Below are positions 21,178-21,822 of a stretch of DNA of 21,822 bases, piece by piece. The notes under the pieces were generated by a model. The model saw only the letters and a list, made by a program, of their open reading frames with translations, did no database searches and was not told the origin of the DNA. The translations under genes and the position numbers were made by a program. Each line of letters starts with the position of its first letter. The stretch's first letter is position 1. The DNA is from an uncultured Myxococcales bacterium (lineage in GTDB: Bacteria > Myxococcota_A > Bradymonadia > UBA7976 > UBA1532), in the NCBI GenBank assembly GCA_937896275.1, contig CALBMW010000172.1, forward strand, positions 1 through 21,822, in the 5' to 3' direction.

Positions 21178-21822
21178 CTAGAGCCGGAAGCCGCCGGCCA
21201 CCGAGTCCAGCTCGGCGGCCAGGTCGGACAGGGTGCGCGCCGAGTCTCCCAGCGTGACGCAGCGGCGGCGCTGCTCCGACGAGGCGGACTCCACCGCCCG
21301 CGTGCCCTCGGCGATGCGCTCGGCGCCCTTGCGGACGTCCTCGGCCACCACCACCACCTCAACGGCGAGCTCGAGCTGGGTGCGCGTCAGCTCGGACAAG
21401 GTGGCCACCTTCTCCGCCTCGCGGGCCGTGGCCTCGACGATGGTGTCGAGGGTCAATGAGATGTCGTCGATGTGCTTGCGACCCTCGCCCAGCTCGCGGG
21501 TCGACTCCCGCATCGTGTTCACGACCGCGCGGGTGTGGTCGTCGATCCCGGTGACGATGACGTTGATCTGCTCACCGCTGCGGGCCGACGAGTCGGCCAG
21601 ACGGCGGATCTCCTCGGCCACCACCGCGAAGCCGCGACCCGCGTCGCCGGCGCGCGCGGCCTCGATCGACGCGTTGACGCTCAGCAGGTGGGTCTGCTCG
21701 GCGATGTGGGTGATCGCCTGGACGATGGCGTGGATCTGGGCGGTGCGCTCGCTCAGGCGATAGACGGCGTCGCCCGCGTCGTCGACCCGCTCGAAGACGT
21801 TGCGCATGCGGCCCAGGGCCTG
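21178..21822 (-). CDS. Methyl-accepting chemotaxis protein, C-terminal signalling part (partial)
   Basis: The frame enters from the right edge (codons for QALGR, then MRNVFERV) and ends with TAG at 21178, so about 214 C-terminal residues are visible. The hairpin tip contacting CheA and CheW is clear: [21 protein letters not shown] then [21 protein letters not shown]. The usual tip reads [30 protein letters not shown], so this is a canonical receptor with N replaced by H and A-L-N-A-A by S-V-N-A-S. Coiled-coil helices follow to the C-terminus, which lacks the NWETF-type pentapeptide that recruits CheR and CheB. Any sensor and membrane domains are outside the window. It is the first visible gene of the run leading to cheW, cheA, larB and larC. 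Confidence 0.93.
   Translation of the reverse strand, partial: [214 protein letters not shown]

Noticed and set aside
19528..21459. A 643-codon plus-strand open frame opposite cheA, cheW and the receptor
   Set aside because: It is antisense to three conserved chemotaxis genes and looks like a mirror of their codons.

Overview
The window is very GC-rich DNA, densely coded on both strands, with no gap over about 130 bases between genes. I see no rRNA, tRNA, CRISPR array, transposase or phage gene. The content fits a Gram-negative, two-component-rich deltaproteobacterium, most likely Myxococcota. The evidence is a Pal lipoprotein with the GHCDERGT version of the OmpA motif behind a long cysteine-rich segment, a surface lipoprotein with GGEP-type hexapeptide repeats, many GAF/PAS/receiver kinases and paired GH57/DUF4912 genes. 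The lineage is an inference; no 16S rRNA gene is present.

Layout. 1-1082 (minus): a DUF4912 protein translationally coupled to a partial GH57-like protein. 1213-4829 (plus): a signalling operon of receiver protein, receiver-PAS histidine kinase and NtrC-type sigma-54 activator. 4876-6988 (minus): rlmH, rsfS and proA, read proA-rsfS-rlmH. 7053-8102 (plus): a repeat-bearing lipoprotein. 8137-10209 (minus): a GAF-PAS histidine kinase with a degenerate receiver-like N-terminus. 10329-11974 (minus): pal and cpoB, the outer-membrane end of the Tol-Pal system. 11964-12779 (plus): a haem-c lipoprotein whose start is unclear. 12815-13648 (minus): a secreted DsbA-like oxidoreductase. 13737-14833 (plus): folK and a secreted TPR protein.

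14864 to the right edge (minus): a compact run read as chemoreceptor, CheW, CheA, LarB, LarC and a receiver-GAF-PAS-HisKA protein. Most junctions are a few bases apart or overlap. This is the most unusual arrangement here. Two nickel-pincer cofactor biosynthesis genes sit between a chemosensory array and a receiver protein that has the phosphoacceptor histidine but no ATPase domain.

Links between genes. The pal and dsbA-like promoters share an identical 12-base block centred on the -35 hexamer, and Pal carries 21 cysteines before its OmpA domain. This suggests, without proving, that the oxidoreductase helps to fold the envelope proteins encoded beside it. The left plus-strand operon looks like a complete sensor-to-sigma-54 circuit. 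The right minus-strand operon could pass phosphate from CheA to the receiver of the kinase-dead protein.
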